A DNA stretch of 64,000 bases from Tragulus kanchil (lineage: Eukaryota; Chordata; Mammalia; Artiodactyla; Tragulidae). Location of the stretch: the NCBI GenBank assembly GCA_022376925.1, contig JAIOJX010000005.1, positions 161,575,001 through 161,639,000 on the forward strand, in the 5' to 3' direction. A program made the position numbers and the translations under genes. This document shows, piece by piece, positions 22,806-35,184 of the stretch (position 1 is the stretch's first letter; each line of letters opens with the position of its first letter). The notes beneath the pieces were generated by a model. The model ran no database searches, was not told the DNA's origin, and saw only the letters and a program-made list of their open reading frames with translations.

Positions 22806-22943
22806 AGCAACTAAACAGCAACAGCGCTGAGCTCCTGTTGTCTGTCAGGCGTTACGTCCAGTCGCCTCCTCACCCAGGCCTGCGCTGGGCAGGAGAGCTC
22901 CACCAGACACACGTGGCTGCTCCAGCTGCAGCTGGTCTGGTGT

Positions 22944-25110
22944 AACTGAGCCAGGGGACTGTCCATTTCATTACATACGTGGCTTGCTTTATATTTCTGT
23001 TGAATAGGGCTGCTCTAGAGCATGATTTTGGCCAAAGGGATGAGCTGCAACTTCCTCTGCAAGAACATGTCCTTACTTTCAGGGACACCTGGCGTTTCCC
23101 GTACCTGGTTCCGTGTTTAGCTAAGAAAAGTGAGGTTAAGACAGGAGGGCCAGACCACAAAGCAGGGAAGCCCCAGAAAGCACTCTTGTATTTGCTGATT
23201 CTCCCATCCTCAGGGGTGGGCCACGTGTGTGAACGGCTCCTCTAATTTCATTTCTAGTCCTCACCCATCGTCTGGCGCACCACAGGCAAACTTGGGGGGG
23301 CCACGGGGGGTCAGGCTGATAGGCCGGCTGGCTGGTACCAGGTGCCGAGAGAGGCTGGGCTCTGCGTCCCGCTCATGAGGCGGCTAATGAGATGAGGGAT
23401 GCTCCAGGGATGTCAAGAGCACCGTATCAGTCTACTTCTAGAGAAAAGTCTGTGTGGGCTGGCTTCCCTTCAAGGTCAGGCCACAGAGAGGGCACGCAGG
23501 GGAGATAGCAGGCAGCAGTGCTCTATCTGCTCCAAGCTGCGGGCGGACGGGTAGCCGTAAGCTCAGTGCTCGAGAGAGGCTTCAAAGACCTGTGCAGCCA
23601 CAAGATACTGCTGGAACCTGTTCTGGCAGGGGAAGCTTGGTTGTGGAAGGCTATTCTCCTGGGACAGAAGACACCTCGGAGGCCTTCTTATCTTACAGTT
23701 GGGGAAACCGAGGAAATCGGATCTGGTTCCCCAGCAACTGAAAGGCTGGGCTGGGTCCGTCGTTGTTTAGGTGCTAAGTCATGTCCAACTCTTTGCAACC
23801 CCGGGGACTGTGGCCCGCCAGGCTCCTCTGTCCATGGGATTTCCCAGGCAAGAATACTGGAGTGGGTTGCCATTTCCTTCTCCAGGGGATCTTCCTGACC
23901 CAGGCATCGAATTCATGTCTCCTATGTTGGCAGGCAGACTCTTTACCACTGAACAATGGTAAACAGGGCTGGGGCTGGGACCCACCTAAACAAACCCCAA
24001 AGCATGAATGACCAGGGGCCCCATGCAGCTGTCAACTGAGCCAGGACTGTCCATTTCATTACATACGTGGCTTGCTTTATATTTCTGTTGAATAGGGCTG
24101 CTCTAGAGCATGATTTTGGCCAAAGGGATGAGCTGCAACTTCCTCTGCAAGAACATGTCCTTACTTTCAGGGACACCTGGCGTTTCCCGTACCTGGTTCC
24201 GTGTTTAGCTAAGAAAAGTGAGGTTAAGACAGGAGGGCCAGACCACAAAGCAGGGAAGCCCCAGAAAGCACTCTTGTATTTGCTGATTCTCCCATCCTCA
24301 GGGGTGGGCCACGTGTGTGAACGGCTCCTCTAATTTCATTTCTAGTCCTCACCCATCGTCTGGCGCACCACAGGCAAACTTGGGGGGGCCACGGGGGGTC
24401 AGGCTGATAGGCCGGCTGGCTGGTACCAGGTGCCGAGAGAGGCTGGGCTCTGCGTCCCGCTCATGAGGCGGCTAATGAGATGAGGGATGCTCCAGGGATG
24501 TCAAGAGCACCGTATCAGTCTACTTCTAGAGAAAAGTCTGTGTGGGCTGGCTTCCCTTCAAGGTCAGGCCACAGAGAGGGCACGCAGGGGAGATAGCAGG
24601 CAGCAGTGCTCTATCTGCTCCAAGCTGCGGGCGGACGGGTAGCCGTAAGCTCAGTGCTCGAGAGAGGCTTCAAAGACCTGTGCAGCCACAAGATACTGCT
24701 GGAACCTGTTCTGGCAGGGGAAGCTTGGTTGTGGAAGGCTATTCTCCTGGGACAGAAGACACCTCGGAGGCCTTCTTATCTTACAGTTGGGGAAACCGAG
24801 GAAATCGGATCTGGTTCCCCAGCAACTGAAAGGCTGGGCTGGGTCCGTCGTTGTTTAGGTGCTAAGTCATGTCCAACTCTTTGCAACCCCGGGGACTGTG
24901 GCCCGCCAGGCTCCTCTGTCCATGGGATTTCCCAGGCAAGAATACTGGAGTGGGTTGCCATTTCCTTCTCCAGGGGATCTTCCTGACCCAGGCATCGAAT
25001 TCATGTCTCCTATGTTGGCAGGCAGACTCTTTACCACTGAACAATGGTAAACAGGGCTGGGGCTGGGACCCACCTAAACAAACCCCAAAGACATTGAATG
25101 ACCAGGGTCC
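22944..25110 (+). repeat. Tandem duplication 5 (units 22944-~24020 and 24034-~25110)
   Basis: Offset of 1088-1090 nt and a filler of about 13 nt. Differences sit at the junction: GG is lost at the start of the right copy, and two bases differ near the end of the left copy (AAAGCATG versus AAAGACATTG). Each copy carries a full minus-strand Bov-tA. Confidence 0.92.
23767..23960 (-). mobile_element. Bov-tA SINE (second copy at 24855-25048)
   Basis: GTGCTAAGTCATGTCCAACT, then CCATGGGATTTCCCAGGCAA, then CAGACTCTTTACCACTGAAC: a nearly full-length Bov-tA in minus orientation. The second copy is part of duplication 5. Confidence 0.93.
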
Positions 25111-25399
25111 CCTCGCTAAGAACCTGGCACATGAGCTTCGAAGTGCACAGGAAGAATTGGAGCTTGGCTTTAAGCAGCTTGGCTTTTGAGTTGCCTCTTC
25201 CACAGGTGGGCCCTCTGGCAGGGCGGGGTAGCCTCCTATGGACGCTGGCTGGGGCAAGGCCCGGGGCAGACTGTGGATGGTGGTAACGAGAAGTGGTCAT
25301 TTACCTCCTCATCTCCTGCTGGGTTCTGGAACCCTCATTCCCCAACCCCTACATCAGTGTTTTTTCTAACACAGTTCTGATTTTAACCATTCCTCCTGC

Positions 25400-25740
25400 T
25401 TGCTGAAGATATGCAGTGGCTAAGTCCAAGCCTCTCTGCCCAGCATCCAAGGCCCTTTGGGACCTGCTCCCCACCCGCCTCTCCCCGTGGTCCTCTATAC
25501 AGCAAGTCCCCTGCACAGCACACACCTTTAGCCTTCTGTGCCTTTGTGCACCCTGTCTTCCCTTCTAGGCCATTCCGGGGATGAGCTTCTTTTGTTTGCT
25601 CAGGGGCTCATTTCTTCCTCCCTGTCAAGTCTTAGCTTGAGCGAAATCTTCCCTAACTACCCAGGCGAGCCACCCCCACCCCCTGCTCTGGGCTCTCAGC
25701 CCTGTGGACATCCTTATCAGGGAGCACATCATTTGCCATT
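25400..25740. repeat. L2 LINE 3'-end remnant
   Basis: CCAAGGCCCTTTGGGACCTG, CTTCTGTGCCTTTGTGCACC and a diverged TCTTCCCTAACTACCCAGG follow the L2 3' consensus order. Strongly diverged. Confidence 0.55.
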
Positions 25741-25879
25741 GGGATTGATAACATACAGGTGATAGCTAAGTGGGGACCTGTATTATTAATAATCAGGATA
25801 AACAGACAGTCTAGAGGAGAGAAAACTGATAAAATACCAGCATCGACGCTGAGCCCAGCCCTGGGCTCGGAAGATGTCC

Positions 25880-26005
25880 TCGCCAAACCCGAGGCGCTTG
25901 GCTTTATCATCTCTGAGTTATAAGTGATAAGACAGAGACACAGGGACATTGAGTGACTTTCCAAAACCAGGCAGGCCCTGGTGGCAGGGTCGGGCTTCTG
26001 TCCAG
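25880..26005 (-). repeat. MIR SINE remnant
   Basis: AAGACAGAGACACAGGGACA followed by TTGAGTGACTTTCCAAAACC resembles MIR in minus orientation. Confidence 0.6.
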
Positions 26006-28276
26006 TTCTCCCTGATATGGGGAGGGCAGTCTGGGACTGGTCAGAGCTGGGGACACATGCCCCGCTACGAGAGCACAGAAAACAGGCACAAACAGAGGGA
26101 CAGTGAGCAGGCTCGGCCTCTGGACTCCCCGCTGGAACCATCCTTTCTACGCGCAGACCCCTGGCTCCAGGGAACCGAGGCACTGCCAGCAAGCCTGGGT
26201 TCAGCCCACCATCTCCCCAGCTCCCGCAGGGTGCCCCTGCTCTCTTTGTTCATACCTCAGCTCGCACCATTTGGGTGGAGTTGAAAACCCAGGGCCTCCA
26301 AGCCATCCCCATCCAGGCCTGTTGCCTGCAGGATGCCCACCCAGTGTCTGGGGAGTAGGTGGGGATCCCAAGCAGCACGTTGAGGGGAAGGCACCTCCCA
26401 GACCTCGGAACTGGGCGGCTTCCCCACCAGAGGCTCCAGCACTTTACCTTGAGAAGCGTGCTCTGTGGAGCCCAGAGCAGACAGGTGCTCTGCAATGGGA
26501 ACCAGGCCCAGGTGTCAGATCCGCCCTCACACCCTGCCGGACCTCCTCCTGCTCCAGAAGGCAACCCTGTCCTGCTCTGAGACTCCACACCGCCGTTCAC
26601 CTCTCACCAGGGTTGTCCTCAGCCCTACAGGCTGAGGTCCTCGCCCTCCAGGAGGAAATGCAGCCTGGTAGGGCAACTGGACTCAAGGCCTGGGTGTGGA
26701 TTTGCAGGAAGAGCCATGGTCAGTAAGAAATAGCTGTGGACTCTAAGGCAGCGTACCTCCTCTCCCTTCCCTGGAAGCACCTGAGCTCCTCTCGGCAGTG
26801 GCAGGGGTGGGGTCCTCGCGCCTACCTGGGCCAAGCACCTGGCTTCCACGCAGCCACCAGGACCTCAGGCCCTGAGCCATTAGGCCGCCTGGAATTAAGA
26901 GGCTATGGGATCCAGCCTTATCCGGCACAGAGCACCTGCCGCTCTCTTCCCGGCTCCAGGGTCCCTGAGCAGCTCTGCGGCGGCCTCTTCCACACGCATA
27001 TCTGCAGCTTCTCCTGGGTCGATTCTGTCCGCTCTCGTAGCCTCCGGCCACTTCCCCCTTTGCCTGCACTGGCCAGAGCTGGCTTCTGTCACCTGCCACT
27101 GGGCACTCTGCCCAGCAGTGGAGGAGCCACGACAGACCAGCAGTCGCTCGCCAGCAAGGCTGCGGGCTCCGTCTGGTCCCTGTTGTCCGTGCCTCCCTGT
27201 GGCAGCACCAGGCTCACGCCAGAAGAGGGGCGTCAGCAATGAGCTCTGCTGCTTCAGAGATCACCTAACACGGGCCACCAAACATGAGCAGCTTGTGAGT
27301 TTAGTGACTTTTCGTCCAGAACACCACAGCGGGTCTCTCCCCTCCTCACCCTGTCCTGTAGATTCGGAGGAAGGCCTAAGCTTGGCCTGCGGCCACACGC
27401 CTGGGAGGCCCACAGGATCGAGTAGGCAAGGGGCAGACATCTCTCAACCGGCTGGAAGGGGCGGGTTTGACCAGGCAACTAGCCCAGAGAGGAGAGAAGA
27501 GGCTCAGGTGGGAAGGACACCCAGGGTCCTTGAATCCCAGCCTTTTCCGGGGGTTTGACTCCTTAAGGCCTGACCTCGGAGCAGCCTTGGAGTGCTGGTG
27601 GAGACGGGGGTTCTGCGGCCAGCACTGGTTCAAGCTGCATGCCCACTGTTTAGTGACTGCCGAGGCCCATCATGACTCAGGGACTGCCTGGCTGAGCAGG
27701 CCGGGGGCGGGCTGGAGGACACGCGGCCCTTCAAGGAACTGGCATGTCTCTCCACTAGGTGGCGCTCACAGTCTAATGTCGCCTAATGTAAAATTCCATC
27801 TTGATGAAAAATTGTGATTTTTAAATACCCTTGAAAAGCAAAGATGACTTAAAATGCACGTGACTGATCCCATGCAGGATCATTCTCAGGTTTCTGTCAC
27901 ATGTCCAAGAGTCGTTAAGCTTCCCTCTCTCTGGGGTATTGGGTGTGGCCGACATGCACCACAGCCTGGCTTTCCCTGGCCAGAAAAATGCATCCAGTGG
28001 AGGTGATGGAGTCTTTCCTTCTCGGCTCTCCCCAAAGGCTGTGTGGACCCCTCACTGCCTACCTCTCGATCCACCTTTCCTGCGTGACCTCACAGCTGCT
28101 CTCGCCATGGCCCCGGGCCATCAGGAGGAACTGCGTGCTCAAAGGCAAGAGGACAGAGATGAGCAGAGCTTGGAACCTGCATACATCTGGTGCTTTGACC
28201 ACTTCTGTGTTTGGGGTAGAGGGGTGTGGGGAGCCTTGATTCCCTCCCAAGACCTCTAGGGCCCAGGTAGGAAAAA
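26006..28276. other. GC-moderate single-copy intron
   Basis: Many overlapping open frames of 100-217 codons appear on both strands, but none shows a known domain or bounded splice structure with recognisable protein. Contains the full-match CTCF motif at 27752-27766. Confidence 0.5.
27752..27766 (+). promoter_or_regulatory. CTCF core motif, full match
   Basis: CCACTAGGTGGCGCT fits all 15 positions of the CTCF core CCASYAGRKGGCRSY. It is in single-copy intron about 3.8 kb from the 88-nt PH exon. Confidence 0.65.
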
Positions 28277-30580
28277 GGAGAGAAGCCTTCTGTACAAGAA
28301 GCCTGTGCTGGAGAGCTCTGGAAATCAGACTGTCCAGGTACAAGTCCTGACCCCACTGCCACCCAGCTGTGTGTTCTGGGAGGAAGCCACCAATCTCTTC
28401 GAATCCTCCGTGTCCTTTCTTATAAAACAGGTATGGCAGTACTCCTTCCCTTCGTGAGATGCCTTGAATTTTGTGGTAGCAGAATAATGGCCTCACAAAG
28501 AAGTCCATGTTCCAGTCCCTAGAACCTTTGGGTGAATCATCCCTAAAGTGACTATGTTAGCTTACATGGAAAACGGATCTTCTCCCCCTCCAGAGTCAAA
28601 GACATCCTTGTAAGCAGCTCTGATCCAGATAAAGAGCCTGGGCACCTGTGATCATGCCCATCTGGTCCCTGGGGCACATGCCCAGTACCTTTCTGAATTT
28701 CTGGTGGCATGTGCTAACTTGCACCTTTCAGCTCTGGTCTCACCTCAAACCTCCCCAACTCCCAGGTGCAGGCCCCTGGCCTCTCCCCCAGCCTTCTTTC
28801 CATGTGTCTGGCTTCCTCCCCGACATGGCAGGTAGGGCCCTGCCTACCTCACTCCCCTCCTTCATTTCTTCCCTACCTTCTTAACAGAAGCCTTTACTCC
28901 TGTTCCAAAGTCAACCAAGCCTCTATTTCCTCTCCACCCCCACCCCATCCTGGGATCCCTCCGTCCCAATGCACACTTTCAGCATTCAGATTCTTGTGGC
29001 AGATGAAACACTCAGCTGAAACCATGGATACCTGGATGCTCAACATGGAGCACACAGCTGCAAGGGCCTCCTGACACGTAACCTACAGGAAGTGCCTCCT
29101 GCAAGTTCCCAGTGTGGACAGAGTGAAGGCGGAAACGCTCTGCCCCAGGCTTGGATTGGCCCACTCCTGCTCCAAACAGGCCATAGCTTGACCGGCTGAT
29201 CTGTGCCACGGCCAGGTCACTTTGTCAGAGTGGCTGGGTGGCCGTGCTGCTCTGAGACTGTAGACGTACTGGCTCACAGCCCCCAGGGAGGCCCGAGCAC
29301 ACTTGGTCCACAGCCACACTTCCCAGAAGGAAGTCGAAATTCAGATGGCACATGACAGGATGTGGCCGCCGCCTGTATGTCGCGGATGCTCCTGGTGTCC
29401 TGCCCAACCCCGGGACTCACTGTTCCCGGAGAGAAGCCTTCTGTACAAGAAGCCTGTGCTGGAGAGCTCTGGAAATCAGACTGTCCAGGTACAACCCCAC
29501 TGCCACCCAGCTGTGTGTTCTGGGAGGAAGCCACCAATCTCTTGAATCCTCCGTGTCCTTTCTTTATAAAACAGGTATGGCAGTACTCCTTCCCTTCGTG
29601 AGATGCCTTGAATTTTGTGGTAGCAGAATAATGGCCTCACAAAGAAGTCCATGTTCCAGTCCCTAGAACCTTTGGGTGAATCATCCCTAAAGTGACTATG
29701 TTAGCTTACATGGAAAACGGATCTTCTCCCCCTCCAGAGTCAAAGACATCCTTGTAAGCAGCTCTGATCCAGATAAAGAGCCTGGGCACCTGTGATCATG
29801 CCCATCTGGTCCCTGGGGCACATGCCCAGTACCTTTCTGAATTTCTGGTGGCATGTGCTAACTTGCACCTTTCAGCTCTGGTCTCACCTCAAACCTCCCC
29901 AACTCCCAGGTGCAGGCCCCTGGCCTCTCCCCCAGCCTTCTTTCCATGTGTCTGGCTTCCCCTCCCCGACATGGCAGGTAGGGCCCTGCCTACCTCACTC
30001 CCCTCCTTCATTTCTTCCCTACCTTCTTAACAGAAGCCTTTACTCCTGTTCCAAAGTCAACCAAGCCTCTATTTCCTCTCCACCCCCACCCCATCCTGGG
30101 ATCCCTCCGTCCCAATGCACACTTTCAGCATTCAGATTCTTGTGGCAGATGAAACACTCAGCTGAAACCATGGATACCTGGATGCTCAACATGGAGCACA
30201 CAGCTGCAAGGGCCTCCTGACACGTAACCTACAGGAAGTGCCTCCTGCAAGTTCCCAGTGTGGACAGAGTGAAGGCGGAAACGCTCTGCCCCAGGCTTGG
30301 ATTGGCCCACTCCTGCTCCAAACAGGCCATAGCTTGACCGGCTGATCTGTGCCACGGCCAGGTCACTTTGTCAGAGTGGCTGGGTGGCCGTGCTGCTCTG
30401 AGACTGTAGACGTACTGGCTCACAGCCCCCAGGGAGGCCCGAGCACACTTGGTCCACAGCCACACTTCCCAGAAGGAAGTCTAAATTCAGATGGCACATG
30501 ACAGGATGTGGCGCCTAGCCGCCTGTATGTCGCGGATGCTCCTGGTGTCCTGCCCAGACCCCCGGGCACTCACTGTTCCC
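28277..30580 (+). repeat. Tandem duplication 6 (units 28277-29427 and 29428-30580)
   Basis: Units abut with no filler; offset of 1144-1151 nt. Small indels lie in the first 160 nt of the right copy (a 7-nt loss and two single-base changes) and in the last 90 nt of the left copy. There is also a 2-nt C-run difference mid-unit. Confidence 0.93.
28300..28465 (+). repeat. MIR SINE remnant (second copy at about 29450-29610)
   Basis: AAATCAGACTGTCCAGGTAC and ATCTCTTCGAATCCTCCGTG, then ATAAAACAGGTATGGCAGTA, fit MIR in plus orientation. Confidence 0.65.
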
Positions 30581-31535
30581 ATCCACGCTGGCGGCCTCTT
30601 TCCTCAACGCACCTGCAGCTCTGCCTGATGGCCTTCTCTGAATGCAGGAGCTTGGCCAAGTGCAGGGCAGTGCAGAAATGCCAGAGCCAGCCTCCCACAG
30701 AGCAGCTCTCAGTGAATGGCTGGTGGGAGTTTGTGGGTAAACCCTCAGCCCCCTCACTCCTTGGGTGAAATACCTCTGAATTTTTTCATTGGAACTGAGC
30801 CCCAATGTTCATGGCAGCACTAGCTCACGAGGTCGCCCTGCTGGCTCTCACCGGTTCCTGCTCCTTTCCCTGTGCTTTTCGGGAATTACCTCTGGATCAA
30901 CCGTTCAGATTCCTTGTCTGAGGCCCTCATCTAGGACAAGCCAAGCTGAGCAAAATACCACCTTGCTGCAGAAGCCGGCCCTCTGTAAACAGACTGACTC
31001 CTTTGCAAGACACATATACTTAGATCAATAAGAATCACATTTTAAAACCGGGAACTTCAAAAACCTGTTTTGTAATTGCACACATGAGAGCAGTTCTTTG
31101 AGTCAGACTCCTTTCTACATCTCAGTTCTGTTCTGAGATCATGACAGAGCTTATTTTAATGCTCTAAACCTGTCGGCATGGCTTTCCTTTCCCTCATTTT
31201 CATGTGACCCAAGTATTGCATTTGGACCTTCACTCTCAGGTATCCTCCTTGGTGGCGCTCCTCCCTTGTTTTATTTTGAATTTTTAAATTCACATTTTCC
31301 TCTCATCAAAAGCTAACTATCTAGATAATTGACAGAATTTTTGAAAATCTCCCCACAATTACAATATCCTCTGGCTTTGGTCCGAATTTCCGAATTGTAC
31401 TTAGAGACAGAGCTTGCTTTTGTGAAGAGAGTCGTGTTGTGAAGATGGTCCTTTCTAGGCCAGAGGTGCGGTGACACCTCCATCCAGGCCACCAGGGCCA
31501 ACGCCAGCACAAAGACGAAGGGTCCTCAGGCCTAC
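30581..31535. other. Intron downstream of the 88-nt exon
   Basis: Single-copy, becoming AT-rich at 31020-31330. No further ARHGAP22 exon was recognised here on the minus strand. Confidence 0.5.
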
Positions 31536-31623
31536 CTGGACTGATCTCAAAGAGATGCTTTCCTGGGTCCTCGGGGCCAGGAAGAAGTTCCGTCACCTGG
31601 GTCCCTTGTAGAGAGATGAAACC
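31536..31623 (-). CDS. ARHGAP22: ARHGAP22 coding exon: middle of PH domain
   Basis: Minus-strand internal exon of 88 nt: 29 codons plus one base. The acceptor has a strong pyrimidine tract ending CTATTTAG, and the donor is CCAG|GTAGGC. Incoming phase is 0, matching the outgoing phase of the exon at 57837-58036; outgoing phase is 1. It begins [14 protein letters not shown] and continues through [14 protein letters not shown], the PH-domain strands that directly follow the other exon in ARHGAP22 proteins. It lies 26.2 kb downstream of that exon here. That intron contains six of the roughly 1.1-kb duplications, so its true length is probably about 19-20 kb. I did not find the next exon of the PH domain below this position. 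Confidence 0.95.
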
Positions 31624-32124
31624 CTAAATAGAGAGACAAACACAAGAGCATGAGATGGCTGCAAAAGGGTCTCTCTGGCCCCTAGGCCCTGGCTGGGTGG
31701 ACTGGGTACTGGGCAGACCACAGGCCTCCTCTCCTCGGCAGCGACTGGGCACAGAGGAGGCCTGATGGGGACCCTTCTCAAGTGGGATGGCACTACCTTT
31801 GGACACACTGGGAGGAGCTCGGCCCACAGGTTGTCACTCCTCTGGTTAAGCATGGTGAGCCCATCAGGAGCAGGGCTCCATTTCCCTGTTTAGGCAATCC
31901 TGTTCTAAACAAGGTGCTGTTGTAACCACCTTGACTCACCCTGTCCCCACCCACGGGGCTAGGCAGGTCCTCCTTCATCCCCTTTCTCAAGGCTGGTAAC
32001 TGATCTCCCTGGAGGCTTTTCATTCTTGCTTACATCTGTTCCACTCAGAGTACATGCAGCTCTAACTACGTACTAATGGTTCTCTCCATGGGAGATTCAC
32101 TTTAAACCTCATACCTACAATCTA
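31624..32124. other. Intron upstream of the 88-nt exon
   Basis: Holds the acceptor's pyrimidine tract at about 31624-31645 (minus strand). Otherwise no recognised elements. Confidence 0.55.
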
Positions 32125-32365
32125 ACTGTCAGGGTTCAAATCCTGGCTCAGCTACTCACTGGCTGTGTGACCTCAGGCAAATTGTTTAACCTCTCTGAGC
32201 AACCTCCTAATGTCTTTATCTAGGAAGTAAGAATAACAATAGCCCTTTGGTCAGGTAGTCAGGTTGTCCTAGGAGGGAAGCCCCTTCTCCTAGGAAGTTG
32301 TCCTGGGAGTACCTGGCACAGTGGAAGCTGAGTATTTGCTAAATAAACCCTGGTTGTTACTCCAG
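32125..32365 (+). repeat. MIR SINE remnant, nearly complete
   Basis: TTCAAATCCTGGCTCAGCTA, then GGCTGTGTGACCTCAGGCAA and TAACCTCTCTGAGCAACCTC, then CCTGGCACAGTGG: MIR in plus orientation. Confidence 0.9.
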
Positions 32366-32551
32366 GTCAGGGCTGCTCGCTGGGTGGAAGAACAGTGCCC
32401 ACATCTGCCCACGCCAAGGTGACTGGCACTGTCACCCGCTTTACTCACAGTAACCGCCAGTTCCCACTCCCACCTGGGCTCACAGAGTGCTCTTCATTCC
32501 ACCCATATCTTTTCCAGGCAATTTCTGCCTTTAAAAGTGACTGGAGGCTCC

Positions 32552-32762
32552 TCAAGGGGGCTTCCTAGGTGGCCCCTGCCCATGCAGGAGACGCAGGTTC
32601 TATTCGTGGGTTGGGAAAGGTTCCCTGGAGGAGGAAATGGCAATCCACTCCACTATTCTTGCCTGGAAAATTCCATGGACAGAGAAGCCTGGCAAGCTTA
32701 GGGCTTCAGTCCACGGGGTTCCAAAGAGTTGGACACGACTGAGCAACTAAGCACACATGCAC
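32552..32762 (+). mobile_element. Bov-tA SINE
   Basis: Contains GGCTTCCTAGGTGGCCCCTG, GAGGAGGAAATGGCAATCCA and GAGTTGGACACGACTGAGCA. Flanked by GGAGGCTCC at 32543-32551 and 32763-32771, a probable target-site duplication. Confidence 0.92.
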
Positions 32763-33059
32763 GGAGGCTCCATGTGGCTGCTGGAGCCTAGTGTTGCATG
32801 AACGCGTGGAGATGCCTTTTCTCATTTAAGCAACATAACAGGCAGCAAGGCATCTTTACCCACGGATGCTTGCTTTAGAGAAATGACAGCAATAACCCAG
32901 AGAAGCAGATGGGAACCGTTGTAACTGAATGAATGGTTTCTTTGCGGGGAACCTAGAGCTAGTGGAAATAAATCAGGACGGCAGCCCCAAGATAGGGACA
33001 CACGTTCACTGTAGGATGTGGACAAGATCCATCACTGGCTAATGGGAAGGGTGTCTTGT

Positions 33060-33355
33060 GTTCGCTGTTTCAGTAACTGTCTTTGTTACTGAGCAATTTG
33101 CCTTTTCTCCCTCTCTGCCTCAGTATCTGTCATTTATAAAATGGGAGTGACAACACTGACACTGACCTTATTTTCTATTCCTGCTAAATGGAAAAGTAGC
33201 AACAACTCTTGTTTACAGGACCTGGACTATATTTCCGGCTCTTCATCTAAACGACTGGATTTAACCTCTCCTGAGGCCCTGGAGGGGTGAGTAGTACTGT
33301 TCCCATTTTCTGGACAAGCCAATGGCAGGCAAGGAGATGAAGTAACCAGTCTCCT
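33060..33355. repeat. Two MIR-like remnants in opposite orientation
   Basis: CTCAGTATCTGTCATTTATA with AAATGGGAGTGACAAC (plus) at 33119-33155, and CCCATTTTCTGGACAAGCCA (minus-type) at about 33302. Confidence 0.55.
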
Positions 33356-33369
33356 CGTCCCACTGCTGA

Positions 33370-34450
33370 CAAGGGTCCTTTGGAGGGGGAACAACATCTT
33401 TAAAGATACTGAAAGGAAAATCTGTCAACCTTGTATTCTGAATCCAGGGAAAGTAACCCTCACAAATAAAGGCTAAGCAAAGACCTTTTAAGATATACAA
33501 AAAAAATCCGAAATAATGCATCATTATTGACTTATACTACAAGAACTGTTAGACAATCAGGCAGAAGGAAAATGATATTAGATGGGAAAAAAGGACCAAA
33601 GGAATGAAAATTAATTCAGAAATAGAAAACAGAAAATTATAGTAAAAAAAGTCATTATCTATTTATCAATAACTGAGAGAACAAGTAGATTAAAAAAAAA
33701 TCAGTAAGGATCTAGACGACCTGAAAAGACAGTATGGATCAATTTGACCTGATTGCTGCCCCCTCAATAGTAGAATACAAGTTCTTTTCAAAAGTCCATA
33801 AAACTTTTACTAAATGGTCATAAACAAGCCTTAATACATGGAAAAAAGAATTAAAATATAACGTATGTTCTCTGACTACAACGGATTGTTAGAAATCAAT
33901 AACAGAAAAATTTCTGGAAAATCCTCAAATACTTGGAAATCAATTAATGTAAATAACCCATCAACAAAGAAAAAAAAAAGGAAAATTAGAAAGTACTAAA
34001 GATAAGAGGGAGTATAAATAAAATGGAAAGTAAAAAGTAATAAAGTCAATGAAACTAAAAGCTAGTTCTTTGAGAAGATCAATAAAATTGATAAGTCTCT
34101 AGCTAGACTAATCAAGAAAAAGAGAGAAGATAAATTGCCAATATCAGGAATGAGCAAGGTGACCTCACTATAGATTCTTCAGTTATTAATAAGGTAATGT
34201 TAAGAAAAACGTTGTTAATAAATTTGGCAATTTAGATGAAGTGTATCAAAGAATATAGAAACTACCCTGGCTCACTCAAAAAGAAATAGTTAAGTATCCC
34301 TACAATCTGGTAAAGAAATGGAATTTGTAGCTAAAAACCTTTCCACCAGGAAAACTCCAAACTCAGATGACTTCACTGGTGAATTCTACCAAATATTTAA
34401 GGGAGAAATAACATTAATACTACACAAGCTCTTTTTGAAAATTGGAAGTC
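33370..34450 (+). mobile_element. Ancient L1 LINE fragment (ORF2 endonuclease to reverse-transcriptase start)
   Basis: Translated in broken frames, the plus strand shows the order typical of L1 ORF2. An endonuclease-like part lies at 33700-33960 (MFSDHNG-like and EINNRKISGK-like strings). The linker follows at 34050-34130 (SSLRRSIKLIS/FFEKINKID-like), then DDFTGEFYQIFK at about 34365-34400. Many stops and frameshifts make it dead. It is an old mammalian L1M-type copy. Confidence 0.8.
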
Positions 34451-34933
34451 ATGGTTTTCAGTGCATTTTTTGAGGCCAACATTGCTTGGATATAAAATCA
34501 GTCAAAGAAATTGTAAGAAAGGGACGCTACAGACGAATAGAGTTCAGGAACTTCCCCCAGCCTCAGTCTTCCTCTCTGTTCAATGGGCTTCTCTGGGAAC
34601 CAAATGGGATAGAGTGAGCCTGGAATGGAACCGGGCTGTAGCAGGCAGGCAGGAGGGCAGCGCGGTGGAGGCGTCACTAGTAAGAGCTTACAGCTGGGAC
34701 TCCAACCGGCCTTCAGTGCCTGGGCACTGGACAAGGTGAGCCCCTGCTTCCTCCTCTAATGCGATGTGTTTTGAGGCCCCCGCAGCACTGGATTGGGTGC
34801 CTGGCGAGAGTAAGTGCTGCTGCTGTAATTTGTGAATTATTGTTATTCATTATTACAATTAGAATAATAATTACAGAATACTTACAATTATTATTAATAG
34901 GCAAGGAATAGAGTCTGGTTATAACCATTTTAC
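34451..34933. other. Intron with MIR-like traces
   Basis: CCCAGCCTCAGTCTTCCTCT at about 34556 and GATTGGGTGCCTGGCGAGAG at about 34792 look like MIR pieces; the AT-rich stretch 34830-34910 is unassigned. Confidence 0.45.
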
Positions 34934-35150
34934 AGGCTTCCCCGGTGACTCCAATGGTAAAGCATCTGCCTGCTGTGCAGGAGACAGGAGTCGGATCCCT
35001 GAGTCGGGAAGATTCCCCTGGAGAAGGAAACAGCAACCCACTCCAGTATCCTTGCCTGAAGAATTCCAAAGACAGAGGAGCCTAGCGGGCTACAGTCCAT
35101 GAGGTTTCAAAGAGCTGGATGCAACTGAACGACTAACATTTTCACCACTT
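34934..35150 (+). mobile_element. Bov-tA SINE
   Basis: Contains GGCTTCCCCGGTGACTCCAA, GAGAAGGAAACAGCAACCCA and CTGGATGCAACTGAACGACT, the Bov-tA order in plus orientation. Confidence 0.92.
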
Positions 35151-35184
35151 TCACACCTTACAGGAGTTGGAATACATGTGCGCT

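Noticed and set aside
22351..22830. Open frames of 90-160 codons in the SINEs (also at about 5393-5830, 14151-14705, 23518-23898 and 24606-24986)
   Set aside because: They are translations of Bov-tA/CHR SINEs, which recur at many places in the window and do not encode proteins.
26103..27558. Long open frames of 168-217 codons in GC-moderate intron
   Set aside because: Overlapping frames on both strands with no known domain and no supported splice structure; composition explains them.
31321..31596. A 91-codon minus-strand gene containing the PH peptide
   Set aside because: Only the part up to the CCAG|GTAGGC donor at 31536 is coding; the rest is read-through into intron, and its ATG is an artefact of a changed frame at the exon edge.
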